Shown piece after piece: positions 1 to 28,936 of a stretch of 64,000 nt of DNA. Source of the stretch: Rachycentron canadum (lineage: Eukaryota > Chordata > Actinopteri > Carangiformes > Rachycentridae); the NCBI GenBank assembly GCA_038496675.1, contig CM076671.1:9784660-9848659 (forward strand). The letters run 5' to 3'. The notes beneath the pieces are model-generated. The model was given only the letters and a program-made list of their open reading frames with translations. It did not search any database and was not told the DNA's origin. Each line of letters starts with the position of its first letter. Position 1 is the first letter of the stretch. The position numbers were made by a program, and so were the translations under genes.

Positions 1-2673
1 CTAGACAGTGCAGCAGCCCTGATTGCCGTGGGACCCAGCTAATACGGCATGGGAATGATGGAAGCATGCTGCTCGCAAGTGCATCGTTTCCTGGAAAGGT
101 GTTTCCCTCCCGCTCTTTCTCTCCCTTTGTCAAGAAAACCATTTTACCTCTTCTGCACGTGGATTATATCAGACTTTATCTCTTAACCTACCATGCTTTC
201 ATCTGTATAAGAAATGTCAGATTTTGTTGGCAAGTTTTATGATACTTGTAGTTCGGTGACAGGATAGTTGCAGTGAAACAAAAGTGGATAACACAGGCAT
301 GAAAGTATATAGAACAATACACAATAATTGTGTGTATGTAGCACATCTTGTCGGCTTCAGTCCACTGAGGAATTGATTTTGTAACTCGATGTTTACTCGA
401 TATTTGAGGAGAAATGAAAACAACACACTCAATTTACTGTGTCATCATAGATAACAGTGCATATCAGTATAAACTGCCATGTGTTATCTGTTTTGCCACT
501 CTGCAAACATTATTGATTAATTATCTCCTTTGAAAGACCTCTCTAAAGAATCTTTCATCATTCCACTATTATTTGAGTATCACAGAAAACAAATATGTAA
601 GTATTTCATGTGCGTATGCATGTGCTATGAACCAGACAAATGAATTTTGTCAAACTATAGCAAAATTCATTCCTCCATTCGGTCTGTTTGGTTTGTTTTA
701 TTTTTTCCCCTCATTCTCTTCCACCTCCAACTTCTCTCTTCCTTCATTCTCAAGCTCAGAGTGTTGGATGCCAATCAAGTCCCAAAACCAAGTCAAAATC
801 CAAGCAATGAAATCAAAAGCAAAGATCATGTTAGATGAGTTTATATATCAATGGAAAAGGTGGTGTTGCTCATTCCTAATGGTTTTTAACTGCAATACAG
901 CCTGATGCTTGGAGATAAGTTATGAAAGGGGAGGGGTGAGGAGGGTGGGGGTAAAGGGAAAACTCACAGCACTGAATGTGCTGCTGTCTGGAGGGGAGGG
1001 GNNNNNNNNNNNNNNNNNNNNNNNNNNNNNNNNNNNNNNNNNNNNNNNNNNNNNNNNNNNNNNNNNNNNNNNNNNNNNNNNNNNNNNNNNNNNNNNNNNN
1101 NNNNNNNNNNNNNNNNNNNNNNNNNNNNNNNNNNNNNNNNNNNNNNNNNNNNNNNNNNNNNNNNNNNNNNNNNNNNNNNNNNNNNNNNNNNNNNNNNNNN
1201 NNNNNNNNNNNNNNNNNNNNNNNNNNNNNNNNNNNNNNNNNNNNNNNNNNNNNNNNNNNNNNNNNNNNNNNNNNNNNNNNNNNNNNNNNNNNNNNNNNNN
1301 NNNNNNNNNNNNNNNNNNNNNNNNNNNNNNNNNNNNNNNNNNNNNNNNNNNNNNNNNNNNNNNNNNNNNNNNNNNNNNNNNNNGGGGGGGGTAAAGCAAA
1401 GAGGGTGGGGCTTGGGAGGGGTGGGGGACGGAGGGCAGACCAGGCAAAGAACGAAAATGGGCAATCCATTGAAGGTATGAGAAAAAATATATTGTTTGTC
1501 TGTAAATGGCATAGGCAGTCCTCATGGTTAGTGCTATGGTACAATAAAGTGGTCTTACAATTCTCCTCTCACTGAAAACCTTGAGAGCGTCTGTGACACA
1601 GCTGCAATAACAAACGGGGGGGTTAAACAAAGTAAGTCATACACACCAAAAGCCAGCATACAACCTCAACTCTGCTCTCACTGGTAAGCCACAAGGCGCA
1701 GAGTGGGAACGAGTTCGCCACAGACAACAACAATTCAGATTCCCCTGAAGGCATTTTCCTAAATAGATGCAATACAAAACAGTGGGTTGCTCACTTTATT
1801 CTGGCAATGACACGTGACACTCATCTCAGTCACACCAACAACACACAACAAATACACGCTACACAACACTAAATGCATAAATTAATAGTCGCTATCTGTA
1901 ATTTAACTTGTGCTTAATTCACCTGCCCCAGGCTACAGGGTGTTTGTGAGAGAGTCCAACCATGGAGCATGTGGTGCCATGGCTAGAAATAGTCTCTTGA
2001 GTTGTTTTGAATCACAGTGAATTGGCACCACACCCACAGTGGCAGGTTGACATCACCAGGGAGCACAGCCCCACTGCTCTGTCAGCCTGGCAACACTGAA
2101 CAGCATACCTCTTGCTCTCTTGAAATAGCTAATAAGACTTTGCTGCAAATTGTACAGCAATGAGGAAGAATTCGATTTTCTTCAAACATTAGTTGATTTG
2201 ATTTTGTTTCGTAGGTACACTGACAATCCATTTTAGTGTGGAGCTCCATTAATCTCATCTCTAACACATGCACACATATGCACTTTTCTGCACCCAAACC
2301 TCCACAGTCTCTTTTGCAGGTGTGCATGATAATGAGCTGCATTTGCCAGCAAGTCAACCTCGTAACCACATCACACAAACACACTGACACACTGACACAT
2401 ACGCTCTAATTGTTATTCGTCACGGCTGTTTCTTGTTCTCCTGCTTCTCCAGAAGATTCCCTCAGTAGCACAGCATGATGCATGCACAAGTGAGTCAGCA
2501 GGTTATTTTCAAACTGCTTGATTCAATGCAAATCTTGACATGTTCGTCAACTGACTTGAGCTGGGTGTTAACTATTACACATGAGCTAATCAAATACAAA
2601 ATCTGCACGACTTGAGATTTCCTACAAAACTGACAGACACGTCGGTCGTCCATTCAAAGTCATTTCATCTTAC
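1..2673 (-). other. scn intron 16 (partial), no exon recognised
   Basis: Intron sequence after exon 16 on the minus strand. The next exon, encoding the end of the II-III linker and domain III, was looked for on the minus strand and not found. It is beyond the left edge or, less likely, inside the gap at 1002-1383. The visible sequence contains G-rich runs beside the gap and no recognisable mobile element. Confidence 0.7.
1002..1383. other. Assembly gap (N run, 382 bp)
   Basis: A run of N flanked on both sides by G-rich plus-strand sequence (gaggggaggggg-like on the left, eight G's on the right). All protein predictions across it are artefacts of the gap. Confidence 0.99.
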
Positions 2674-17948
<15,275 letters not shown>

Positions 17949-20900
17949 CTTCTCATCCTGCTTCTTCAGAGGGCAGCGAGGGGCTCAGCTGGGGCGGGGA
18001 GCTGCAGCAACAAGGGAATAGGTCGGGAGTCAGGGCCAGGCTTCTGAAAATAGTCGGTTCATTTACCTTCGGAGGTCAACTTATCTTCCTGGATCACGCT
18101 GTAAAACATGAGATGCTGGAAACCCTGCCTGGATCGATGACATTCAGGAAGGACACTAAAGCTGCTTTCAGACATGAAATACATTACATTAGGCTTTGTT
18201 TAACAACATTATGGTTTGTGAAGATCACCTCGTGCCAGATGTGAACGTCTGTGACTCAAATGTCATGTTAATACGTGAGAGCCACAAACTGGGAGCTAGA
18301 TGTAACCAGCAATGTTACCTTGTATGTAGGGAGACACTGACAAAGCCCACGGCCTCGTGGTGGTGTCTTGGTGTCTTTCATGTTAATGGACCGAACTTGA
18401 AGCCTCGATGCTTGCGTGATATTTGTCGCGATAAAGTAAAAACAATCTCCTGAAAACACAGACATACGTGAGCCTGCACAGGCTGGTGTAAAGAGGAAGC
18501 AGACTGTCTGCTCTGCAGTTGTGGTGTTAAAATGCAGAATTTAACTACACAACAGCTGCTGGCAAAGACAACAAGCTCAGTAACGCTCATAGTTCATAAT
18601 TCATGTTGCTTTCACCACTGCTGGTCGAGGCTAATGAGACACAACCAGTTTCTAAAGGTCTCAGGTTTTCAAAATAAAACAGGAGTGTGTGCTTGTTATG
18701 CTGTTCTTTTCATTGTTGTTAATAGTTTATGTTTCTATAAAGCACCTTAATGGCCTAGTATTATGCTTTCCTGTGTGTTTTATTGTGTCTCAGTGGTGTG
18801 TGTTTTCTACATTTTTGTGTCAATAGTCTGAAAGACGTTGCTGGTCTGACTCTCTTTCTTCTTTTTTGTTAAAAATCTATTCTTCCTTTCACAATGTTTT
18901 ATAAACTGATCAGACATGAAAAGAATCTTCTGGACAATATATAATCTAACAGCATATGTACCATGTTACTCAGTCAAAACCTTAAACTGCCATCACAACA
19001 ATAAGACATATGACCTGAGCCTTCACATTGTGAACATAAATATCAGCTTATCTTGTCTGTGAGGGGAATTTCCTTATATTGGCGGCTTATCACACAAGTA
19101 CAGAGACTTTAAGGAGGCAGCACAGAGCTGGATGGGAAAGGCTGGATGGGAAACACAGAAAAGACGGCACGTTTCACATGCAAATGGCTGATGGAGTGAC
19201 TAACACCACTTTGAGTGCCTTACTGTTGAACACAAAAGTCTGACGTTTCCAGCTGGGCGCCTGATGCCTGTTTTATAACCGATGACTGATGACTAGAATT
19301 CATACCAGCATCATCAGCGGACAAATCACAAACTTGACATATTGATACGCCTTCATTTTGCTTCGGGAGCAAACCAACTCTCTGCTCAAAGGCAGATTCA
19401 TGCTCATGTTTCTGAGAGGAGAGAAGAAATAAAAACGCGCTGCGTGCCGTGCCGACCTCTGGGCACAATGTTTTAATCAAAGCAGTGAGAGGTCACAGGT
19501 AGGGTGGAGGATTAGAGAGGCAATAAATAAGGGGTCTGACGTCGGTGGCACGCCTTCAGCTGATTCACAGGGGCACACAGAAATAGAGAACAGCAGCTGA
19601 GGTGGACAGCATGAGAAAAAGACAAACAAAAGGCTTGACGAGAACACGATTTTCTCCCATTTACTTTTAGTCAATTTATTACCACATTTTTCTCCATGGA
19701 GAAAGTGGTTTTTAAAGAGTTAGAGGCAGCACTTTGCTTTTATTGCATAATTAATTGGCAGATGGCCTCAAATTAGAGAAAATTGAGTGAATCCGCTGTT
19801 TTCAGCAGCTTTCAGCAGAGACAAATACAGTTGACAGTGATTGTAGGTTTTTTGTTTTTTTTTTCCACCAATCAGCAGCAATTCCAGCTCCCCCCTGTGA
19901 AGCATCTACTACACCACCCTTCACACCCAGAAGCCCATCTTGTTCTCCCAGGGAAGACAGGGAAAGCACACAAACAAGATCTTCCCAAAGAACCCTGGTG
20001 AGCCATTATCAGCACAACCTTGGTGCCTCTCGGTCTCTGCAGTCTCACAGGTGGGCCTAGTTCCTCCTGAGACACTCTACTGGCCCAGAAAACAGGAGCC
20101 TCCCCTCTGGCAGAATCTCAAAAGAGACGTCTCCTTGAGCTGGCAGGTTCTTGCCTCTTCCAAATGGAAATGGAGGAACAAAGAAAAATTGACAACCTCA
20201 TTTTATTTCCATTTGGGCAGAGAAAGAGGAAATTTAAGTTATGGTGACACATGACCAGTGCCCGAGCAGCAAACAGGTGAAGGCCTGGGAAAATCCACCA
20301 GAAGAAGTGTCTGACAGAGCCAGCGACAACCGAAGCTCGTCATTATTTATATTTATATCATATAAAGCACATGCCTCAACAGGCCAGGCTGCAATCTTTA
20401 TTTATATCAACCATTAAATCTTAGCAGTAACAACAGTACAACAACGAAATAACTAAACAAATTCCCCCAAAATGTCAATCCAGTACTTTAAATTCATAGA
20501 TAAGCTTAATCTTTTAGCATGTGTTCAATTATGTCTTTGTTTTTCAGGCTTAAAGACGTAAACATGCCCAGAATAAAGGGATGTTTGAATATCTATAGCT
20601 CCCTGACAGCTGAGCAAACACCATATACTGATGAAACGCCGTGTCATATGGTCAAAAGCTCAGGGACTTGAGATTGTTTGTGATGAAAACTAAAGCTGTG
20701 CACAGCGCACGACTGGGAAATGTGCACATTTAAACGCAAACTATCGCAAACCTCTTTTTCCTAAAAACAGCCGTGTGAAACACACATTTCATCTGCACCA
20801 TTTATGGATAAGAGCTGAAGTGGAAGACAGCAGAAAAGTCACGGCCACACATGCAGCATACATTATTACTGACTTACTGGAAAGCCTCAGTAGCCAGCAA

Positions 20901-21767
20901 ATGTGTTTCAAAGAATGCATCAGCCATAAACTGTGAATTAATTGTAGCTTCTCCCATAGGGGTGTCACACAAACCCATCTGCTTGTGTCTCAAAGACTGC
21001 CCCGGGACCCGTGTTGTGATGTGAGGCCTGACAGCTTGTCTAGCATTAGTATGAGGGCGGGTGGGGGTGTAGGGCTCGTGAAGCCTGATGGATAGACCCT
21101 GTAGGTCTAACATACACACCCACCTCTGAGCTGCAGCTATCAGCGTGGTCAACCCTGCAGTGGATAACATGACAGACTGGAAAGAAGTAGGGACATTTCT
21201 GCATATGTATCCTCGCATCGATGTTGAAAATAATCCGACTCACATACACACACTTGCTCGTACAGATCAAATCTCGCTGTGATATTTAGTATTTTCACAC
21301 AACACTGTTGCTAAAAAATATAAAATACAGCCTTTTGGAAAATTGAGGAGAATTAATCTCAGTTTCTAATGAGCACAAAAGCTGCCAAATGAAATCTTGA
21401 TGCAAGACCTATGTAACCCTAAATGAAGCAACGCTCAAATGTCCATGTGACGGTAAGAGATGCCAAAAAATGTCTGATTCACATAAATGAAGCGAGCTAC
21501 TTAAAACTACTTTCGCGCACAAAATTCCTTCGTTGCTTTACCCACTTTCAGCTTCAACTAAACAGGAGGAGGAACAATTACAACAACCAAAGAAAAGTTC
21601 ATAGAGTTTGTCCTTTCATACATTATGTCCTCCTAAAGCAAAGGACACCATCTTGCTTTTTCCACTGACAGATGTTTCGCCGTCCACCAGGCTCAAGAAA
21701 AAAAAACAAACAAAAAAACTGGGGCAGCTGCTTCAGAAAAAAAACAACAACAAACAACAACACAACA

Positions 21768-21810
<43 letters not shown>

Positions 21811-22175
21811 CTTGCTGAATCTACCTCACTTGCTCAAAATTACATGTGAGTGACTGAAGCTGCAGCTGACATGGTGTCAAAGGGGGGGGGCTGCTGTCCA
21901 TGGTGCTTAAATGAGAGCATTCAAACAGGCTGCCTGGGAAAACAAACAGAACCGGCCTGATAACTCTGTGTTTAGACACAGTGACAACCACATACACAAC
22001 ATTCATCTACAGCAGTGTCTCTGCAGCGAGGAGACCATGACCTTAAAGCGCCTGTTTCCACCCCTGCCTGGGACAGCGTTCATCTGCACGGCGCCCTGTG
22101 TTGTATTTTCAGGCTGCCATATTGATTTATATTAGAAATCATAGCTAAATAAAGAGGCGGCAGGTGTGAGACTAC
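17949..22175. other. Intergenic/5' flank of scn; no coding exon recognised
   Basis: Sequence upstream of the sodium channel start codon. The 60 bp next to the ATG are GC-rich and read aagaagcaggatgagaag directly before it, probably 5' UTR. The remainder is AT-rich single-copy-looking sequence with a GT microsatellite at 21770-21807 and small T-runs. The open frames present have no recognisable protein features. Confidence 0.6.
21770..21807. repeat. (TG)n microsatellite
   Basis: An uninterrupted GT dinucleotide run of about 38 bp, preceded by AAC-rich low-complexity sequence. Confidence 0.95.
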
Positions 22176-22430
22176 CTTCACTGCAGCAGCTGTCGCCATG
22201 TTGTCGATGTCCCCGCTCTCTCTCCAACACTCCGACAACAGACACTGTTCGCATTGGTATTGACGACTGATGAACAGCGACCCCCGTCTTCAAGCCCCCC
22301 CCTCCTCCCCCCTCCCTCCAGATACGCCACCAGCAGCACGACGGCTCCCGGGAGCAGAAAATAACGACAACACACAAACACACACACTTTACACACACAC
22401 ACCGGTGAGAGAGCGGCCGAGGTTGGGGCT
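22176..22430 (-). promoter_or_regulatory. Candidate GC-rich promoter / 5' non-coding exon of scn
   Basis: On the minus strand this block is rich in CpG (ctcggccgctctctcacc; cgggagccgtcgtgctgctg), contains AACATGGCGAC at 22203-22193 (resembling a YY1 site common near vertebrate start sites) and ends with a plausible donor GTGAAG|gtagtc at 22176. Nav genes usually have remote non-coding first exons, so this could be one. That is inference; no transcript evidence is available. Confidence 0.3.
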
Positions 22431-25400
22431 TTTTAATGGCTTCACCAGCAGCAGCCTCCCAGTTACATCCCCTGGAAACCAGTGATGCTCAACCTTGGGC
22501 CCGGGGGCCACCTGGGGTCCTGAACTGTGCAACCCCTATTTTATTACAGCTGAAACAATTAAATTCTGGACCAAACTCTTTCAATGTAACATGAAATATT
22601 AAACCTCGAGGTGTATTGAAGCTCAGTGATGTAACAGGTTCACAAGTCCAACCATGAAGCTCTGACTGGGTCTCAATGAGTCTGGGCGTGTCCTTGCCAG
22701 ATGTGTCTGTGCTTGTAATCACCCCCCCCCCCCCCACATACAGGCAACAGCTGCTTTACTAGAAATAAGAAAAGCTATTTTATTCCTGTCACCTGGTTTC
22801 ATATTAAACCTCTTTACAGTTTCTTTTCAGACCCAGGGGCCTGTAATTATGAGTCCTATTCCCCGCCTGTACATGGGGGTCGGGGGGTGTTAATATTTAA
22901 AAACGTAGGTTGTTTTAATTCATTTTGATTGTTTGTAAATGAAGGAAAACGTCTGTGACTGGGCTCTGATTTATGGAGGGAAGACTATGTTTGTTTCAAA
23001 AAACATCTTCCAATATTTCAGAATATGACACATTGCGGATGTTTTCGCCTTTCGTGCGCGCGATGAGCGGAGATTTATCAAAGATAAATGATGAACATAC
23101 ATTTCTCTGAACTGCCTGATTGTTTTTCTGCCCTTGTCTAAATTTCAAACAAAGGACTCCAGCCTTCTTGTGTCTGAGCTGATCCATGTGACCGTCGGTG
23201 ACAGTGAAATGTCACGTTAGTGAGGCTGACAGACGCTTCTCCAAAGAGATGGATACTCACCACCATTACGGTGCTCAGCAGGTGGGGACCTTGAAGGTGG
23301 AGCCCATCTCCGACAGAATAATCCTTTATTATGGCAGATCAGTCAAATTAAGGCGCAAAACCTGCGTCTCCTCCCGAGAAATCCCGTCCGAGTGTCGGTG
23401 GATTATCATCAAATCAGCCTCCTTTGATTTTCTTGTGGGTTTTTTTTTTTTTTTTTTACTAACCCCCCTCCTCTTCTTCTTCTTCTTCTTCTTCTTCTTC
23501 TTCTTCTTCTTCTTCTTCTTCTTCTTCTTCTTCTTCTTCTTTAGCCGCCTTTGCTTGCTGTGGAGAAATCAATCCGCGCTTCCGGTTGGTGAGGCATCGC
23601 AGGCTGGGAGTGAATGTCCCTGAAGCTGTGACTGTCGCAAGATGGCCTGGATGTGCACTGAGAGAAAATGTCAAAGTCACGAGGGAAGCTGAGCAACACA
23701 CAGCCAACCTGTTGTCAGCAAGAGCACAAGACACTCATATCATTTATTTATGATATATTTACATATTTTCACCAATCAATAATTCAGATATGAATCCAGC
23801 ATCACTTTAGTTTGTATTCATCCTAAATATAAATGATCTACTTCCTAAAAGACCCATGGATATATATTATTATATTGTACACTTTTTCCAGATGTTTCCA
23901 CTGGTTATATATATGTTAAATAATGAAATAAAACTAAAGTTAAAGGTGATAATTAACAGCTACACAAAAGCCCCATTTATAATCTACTGCAGTTTTAGAA
24001 GTTAAACTCTTGACTGACTGAAACATAGTTTATTGATATGTGTTCGGCAACTACATGGTCATCAGGGTTTATTTTTATTTTAGGGAGGATTTTATTCTGA
24101 TGTAATGGATAAAATGAACATAACAGTCAGGATTTTGCTCAGGTGGAAGTGGACACTGAGGTGTCAGGAAGCTGGCATGTGCGAGCTCACGTGGAGACCA
24201 CATTGGAGCTCAGACCCCAGTGCACACAACTCCCCCTGCCTTGTTTTTTTCCTTGTGAATTCATGCCACATGCTGGACTGGGGCTGAATTACACCCACAC
24301 TCTGTTACCTAACGTCTTCACTGTGAGTCGAGCTGGCTTTTGATAAACTGCACTCACAGCAGCACATGGGAGAAACACAACGGAGGCAGGGGATCACCAT
24401 GAGGACGGCGCTTGAGTTCACATTTCACAAATAGCGCGTGCTGTGAATTTATAGCAGATGCGTGTGATTTGAATAGTTTGGTAAACTGCATGGGGGAAAT
24501 GAAAATGAGGGCAAACTCTTGTCACGGTCAGCAGAGGTGGACACACCCTTGAGCTCAGTGTTGCATGTCACTCTCACACGGGTGCAGGCAGTTTCACTTC
24601 AATATACGAACATCACCAACACTTTTGAAGGCAGAACTTTCTCGTATCTGTTTTATTTGTGATCATTTCCTTTGTTATCTTCTGTTGCTCATCTTCTTTA
24701 CATCAACACCCAACAGGCAAAAGAGTAATCCCCCTTCCTCTTTTTGTTCACCCACTCCTGTTGATTTGCTCAATCAACTCCCTATAAAACGTCCAAAGTG
24801 TTATCAAGTGTTTTTGCCCTGGGTTTTTACCTCTTATCTACATAATCTGCAGATGTTACCCAAAATATTTTTTATTTTATATTCACAGGTTCAACGTCGA
24901 GTCACTGCCAAAGCACCAAAAGAGAGTGATTATCAAATTAATATTGTATTATAAAGACTAGAGGTGCAGTACTATTAGTCTGAAAGATATAAAGACCACC
25001 ACAATGTGTTGTCTGATAGATAAATAATGTTTATAATAAATAATAATCTCAGTTGACGTCATCATCTCGTCCCTGTGTTTGAAATCAACCTTGACTCTAG
25101 CTGTTAAATTTGTGAAATATCGCTCATGAACAATCAAATTCAAAGGTCTAAAGGATTAAAAACGAGGATTTTAACCACAGAAAACACTATAAAACTGGTC
25201 CTTTCACAGTCGCAGGTGCAGCATCAACACACTCATCACACAAATTTGACTGTCGATGATGACATAATGAGATTTGACGACATTACTTGAAGATGTTTAC
25301 CAGATATTTACGGTTTATTGTGGGAAGAATCCAAACATGGAATAGTCTTAACAATGCACAGTGTCCTTGGTGATTTTTTTCACCAGTGTCAACGTGCTTG

Positions 25401-27360
25401 CCGTCATCCTCTTTGGCAGCTGTGTGCGACTTTGCTGCATGTTTCATTAGAAGCAGGGTGATGAATTTGGGACCTTGTCCAGCCCGTGGGGTGAGAGAAT
25501 CAGGTTGTAGCATGTCGTTTTGCTCAAAGGAAGGCCTTCACTGTATGACACGTATAAACCTGGACAGTTTCCTCACATGTTACTTAATATAATTTAATAA
25601 AAACTAGAAAAGAAAAACTTCCTGAGTTTACATGAATCTATTCAAGAACAGAGTTTACATGGGCCTGCACATGAATGTTAACAGAGGATATCACAGGGAA
25701 ATGAAATCATATTGTTGCCATTTTAATTTCCTTTGACAGGAAACATAAAGCTTGTCAGTATCACGCCACTTCCTTCATCACATGTAGCTGGTCCAGGGTG
25801 GAATTTATGCTATGGGCCGGAAGTAAATCTACCCGTTAATCTCACATTGGAGTAAAAGCAAAGGCAACACAATGTGTATGTGTCCTGGCCTTCCTCCATT
25901 TCACAACGCGATAAGTGATGATACAGAGCGATGGACTGGATGTGGTGTGACTAACAGGCTTTCTGTTCATCTGTTAGTCATCAAAAGAAGTTCATTAACC
26001 TAGACAGTCACACAGTGATCTGTTTACTGCAGCCCACTAGCGTAGCAGCTCATTGAGGCTCCACTGACAGACTTCACAATGAGATTACAAGATTACAGTT
26101 GGTGTGGACATGTGTTCCCTGTGCTTAATTTGATTAAAACTCCCACTTAACTGCCTGTTACTGCTCACCTACCACATACAGATGAATCAAGAGCTGTGTG
26201 TGTTACTACAGCAGTCTGCTCCATCGATACCATTGATTCGATGAATTAATGTGGCACGACTCCACTACCACATTATCTTGAAAGGTAAAAGCCTTTAAAT
26301 CCTAACGCTGCGGTAAAAATAAACCAAAGTATCACCACGTGTCAATAATGAGAGAGTTGAATTAATAGGTTGAGTAAACATAGGTCACCAAAGTAGTTTT
26401 AGACATTTGGCTAACTGCTAATTTAGCTAAAGCGATCTAACCCAATGACGTAACAAGACAAAGAGTGTATAGCCACATCAGCTAATGCTAATGTTGCTGC
26501 ATTGTATTTGATCACAAACCAAAATTATTACAATTTTAGCCTAAATGCATGAGGTACATACACCACCAGGGTACAATGTATGTATGTGTATGCTAATTTC
26601 CTGTGCGACACATTAAAAATATGTTTATTCATTGAATTGCAGGAGTATTTTTAGGCCTCACACCTCCGGTTCAATACTTAGAGATTTACAATGAAGACCT
26701 CAAATGCCCTGAGATTAATGACGTGAACATGTATCTTTCAGCCGGGTTACACAAGAAGGTTGGTAAGATAAATAGCGACACAGAGAACGAGCAGAGTACG
26801 AGCAAGAGAGTGTGACTTTCCATTGGAGCCGAAACCGTTTCATGACCAAGTGAAAGCTCAATATCATGGCTGCTGGGGACGACGGTCAGGGCAGAACTTG
26901 TTGATTCACTGATGTAACTGTGTTGAAATACTCATATCACATAACATCCACCACATACACCTCGAAACAACATTGTCCGTTTATGTTTCTTTTATTAGAA
27001 AAGGGGATAAAGTTTCATTAAATCATCGCAGCACTGGTTGGAGAGTAAACTCAACGATGGACTTTAAGCTGAGAAATAATTCAGATCCCAGAGAGGATCA
27101 GTAGTTTATGTGGATTTGAGGCCTTTTTACAAAAATGTCCAGTATATTCTTTTATTTAACCATTTATGTGGTTTCACTTTGCAGACTGGTTCACCGGGTT
27201 ACAATGTCCATGCCCATGTAGACACCCACTAAGCACACACACAGTACACACAAATGCAGACATGCAAAGTGAGATCACATGACTGGGCAGGCCCTGTAGG
27301 TGTGGCAGGCTCATCTGCTATACAGGGATTGCAAGGGAAAGAACCCTCACTCCCTCTTCC
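22431..27360. other. Intergenic region, no gene recognised
   Basis: AT-rich sequence with a C-run at 22724-22735, the T/CTT low-complexity tract at 23441-23542, and a moderately CpG-rich block around 23370-23650 containing an ETS-like CCGGAAG on the minus strand (near 23583). Nothing resembling SLC38A11 or another amino-acid transporter was seen on either strand. Confidence 0.55.
23473..23542. repeat. (CTT)n trinucleotide tract, preceded by poly-T
   Basis: About 23 uninterrupted CTT units, after an 18-T run ending at 23458. It produces artefactual poly-Phe and poly-Glu reading frames on the two strands. Confidence 0.97.
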
Positions 27361-27429
27361 TCATCCTCTCTCCTCCCACCACTCAAGAGAGAAGAGCTGA
27401 CAGAGAATGGGAACAATCTATAGACACAG
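27361..27429 (+). promoter_or_regulatory. Candidate 5' UTR exon of cobll1 (distal)
   Basis: Ends with a strong donor, GACACAG|gtaagtg, with no coding continuity to the next exon (a short ATG frame here would stop soon after joining). It may be a non-coding first exon. The 5' boundary is not determined. Confidence 0.3.
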
Positions 27430-28009
27430 GTAAGTGCAAAACACAACTGACCATAGATGTGTACTCTGTGTAATCAGTGAAGTGCCTCTGAACATGGTAG
27501 CATGGAGAGACGCAGGCTTTTAAAAGCACTAATCCCTCTTACAGGAGAAACGGTGTAAGCTTATTTGGAACTCAGCATTACTGCTTGAACAACATGGCTG
27601 AGGACAGACCAAGGCTGAATGGATCTCGTCCTGTCTGAGTTTTGAAGAGACATTCGCTTGTGGATAAAGACGACTTTATTGTAGTCAACAGCTTCATTAT
27701 AGTATTAATCCAATATAAGTCAACAGCGCACTGACTATTCAGCTGCTGTTGCTCTTCACGTCGCCTACTTCTGCAAGAAATGATTTATTCTAGACTTTTA
27801 TTTTACAAAACTAGTGTCAGTGAGAGAGAGCACCATAGGAACAAAAACAAATAACTATAAAGGAGGATATGTTTCAATATTAGTTGTCACATGGTTTAGA
27901 TGACAAGTAAATTTCACTAAGATTTTTTCTATATTAGAGACATTTTTTATTTTAAATGTACTTTGTATATAATACACTTTAAATTTGTTGAGTTTGCTGT
28001 CCTCTTTAT

Positions 28010-28186
28010 GTGTGCGCGTGCGCGCCGAGCGAGCGCCGGCACGCGCGTGTTGATGAGCTGATACACAGCTGTTTTTCTGACACGCTCCGTTGAACTGGCA
28101 GCTGAAAATACACGAGGGCGTTGACTTCAACCAAAGTGTTAAAAGAGGCTGTTCCCAAGCGAAGGAAAAGGACCGAGGGGTCAAAG
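28010..28186 (+). promoter_or_regulatory. Candidate CpG-rich promoter and 5' UTR exon of cobll1 (proximal)
   Basis: 28015-28050 is dense in CpG (gtgcgcgccgagcgagcgcc) and is followed by sequence ending in a good donor, TCAAAG|gtgagg. The frame joining to the 28779 acceptor is open but has no ATG between the last stop (about 28103) and the donor, so it would be untranslated. It is an alternative to the distal exon at 27429. Confidence 0.35.
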
Positions 28187-28844
28187 GTGAGGAGGGTCCC
28201 GAGTCCCAGGAAAACACCCGGGCTGGGGCCGTCAACGTGTCGGTTTCAGTCAGTTTCCAGCCGTCTTCTGAGGGGGTGGTTTGAATGTCATGTTTTATCT
28301 TTCACCCTTACATTTATGGAGTGAAATGAACTAATGCGCGAGGGTTGATCTGCGCTAACAGTAAAAACAAAGGAATAAGACTTTGAATAATGAATCAATG
28401 TGTTCAGCAGAGCACCGGTGTTGATGAAATTAATTGGAGGTGAAACAATTAATTTATTGCTATGACAGGCAAAACTACAAATTGAACAAGAACTGATTTG
28501 AAAACAATTTCACGTGGAAGAACAGAACTAATAAATTATAGGGAATTACATTTCTAAATGTCAACATTTGCAGTTTCCCTCATCCATCTCAGGACAATTC
28601 AGTATTTTCTGAAGTTGTATAGACCAAATAATTAATGGATTAAACCGTGGAAACAATCTGCAAATTAAAAAAATCAATAGTTGCAGCCTCATAGTGAATA
28701 ATAGATTTTTCCAGTGAGAGATGAGATGTATTTTCTGCTAAATTTGGACATTTAATAACTCTATTTGTTCCCTCTCAGGAGATTTACCTGACATTGGGAA
28801 CAGCATCAGATCTTGGCCCCTCAGCTTACTTGAGGTCCCTTGAG

Positions 28845-28936
28845 ATGGACGAACAGGAGAATCCACTGGAGAGGGACCACTCTCTGTCTGTGGTTCTGCC
28901 AGGTGGGATGGAGAAAAATGCCATGGTGCATGGAAG
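28845..28936 (+). CDS. cobll1: cobll1 coding exon 1 (start codon)
   Basis: Begins at the ATG of MDEQENPLERDHSLSVVLPG and ends GTG CAT GGA AG|gtcagt, phase 2. The exon itself starts at 28779 after ccctctcag. The frame stays open upstream to that acceptor (EIYLTLGTASDLGPS), so a longer N-terminus from an upstream exon cannot be excluded. Confidence 0.9.

Noticed and set aside
876..1630. Long open frames across the first N run
   Set aside because: They exist only because N codons are read through; flanks are G-rich and not protein-like.
19870..20260. Possible retroelement reverse-transcriptase fragment (frame with LYWPRKQEP...LKRD)
   Set aside because: Resemblance to DIRS-type motifs is faint and frames are broken; not strong enough to annotate.
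23198..23734. Open frames with poly-Phe or poly-Glu tracts
   Set aside because: Produced by the CTT/GAA microsatellite; no other protein feature.
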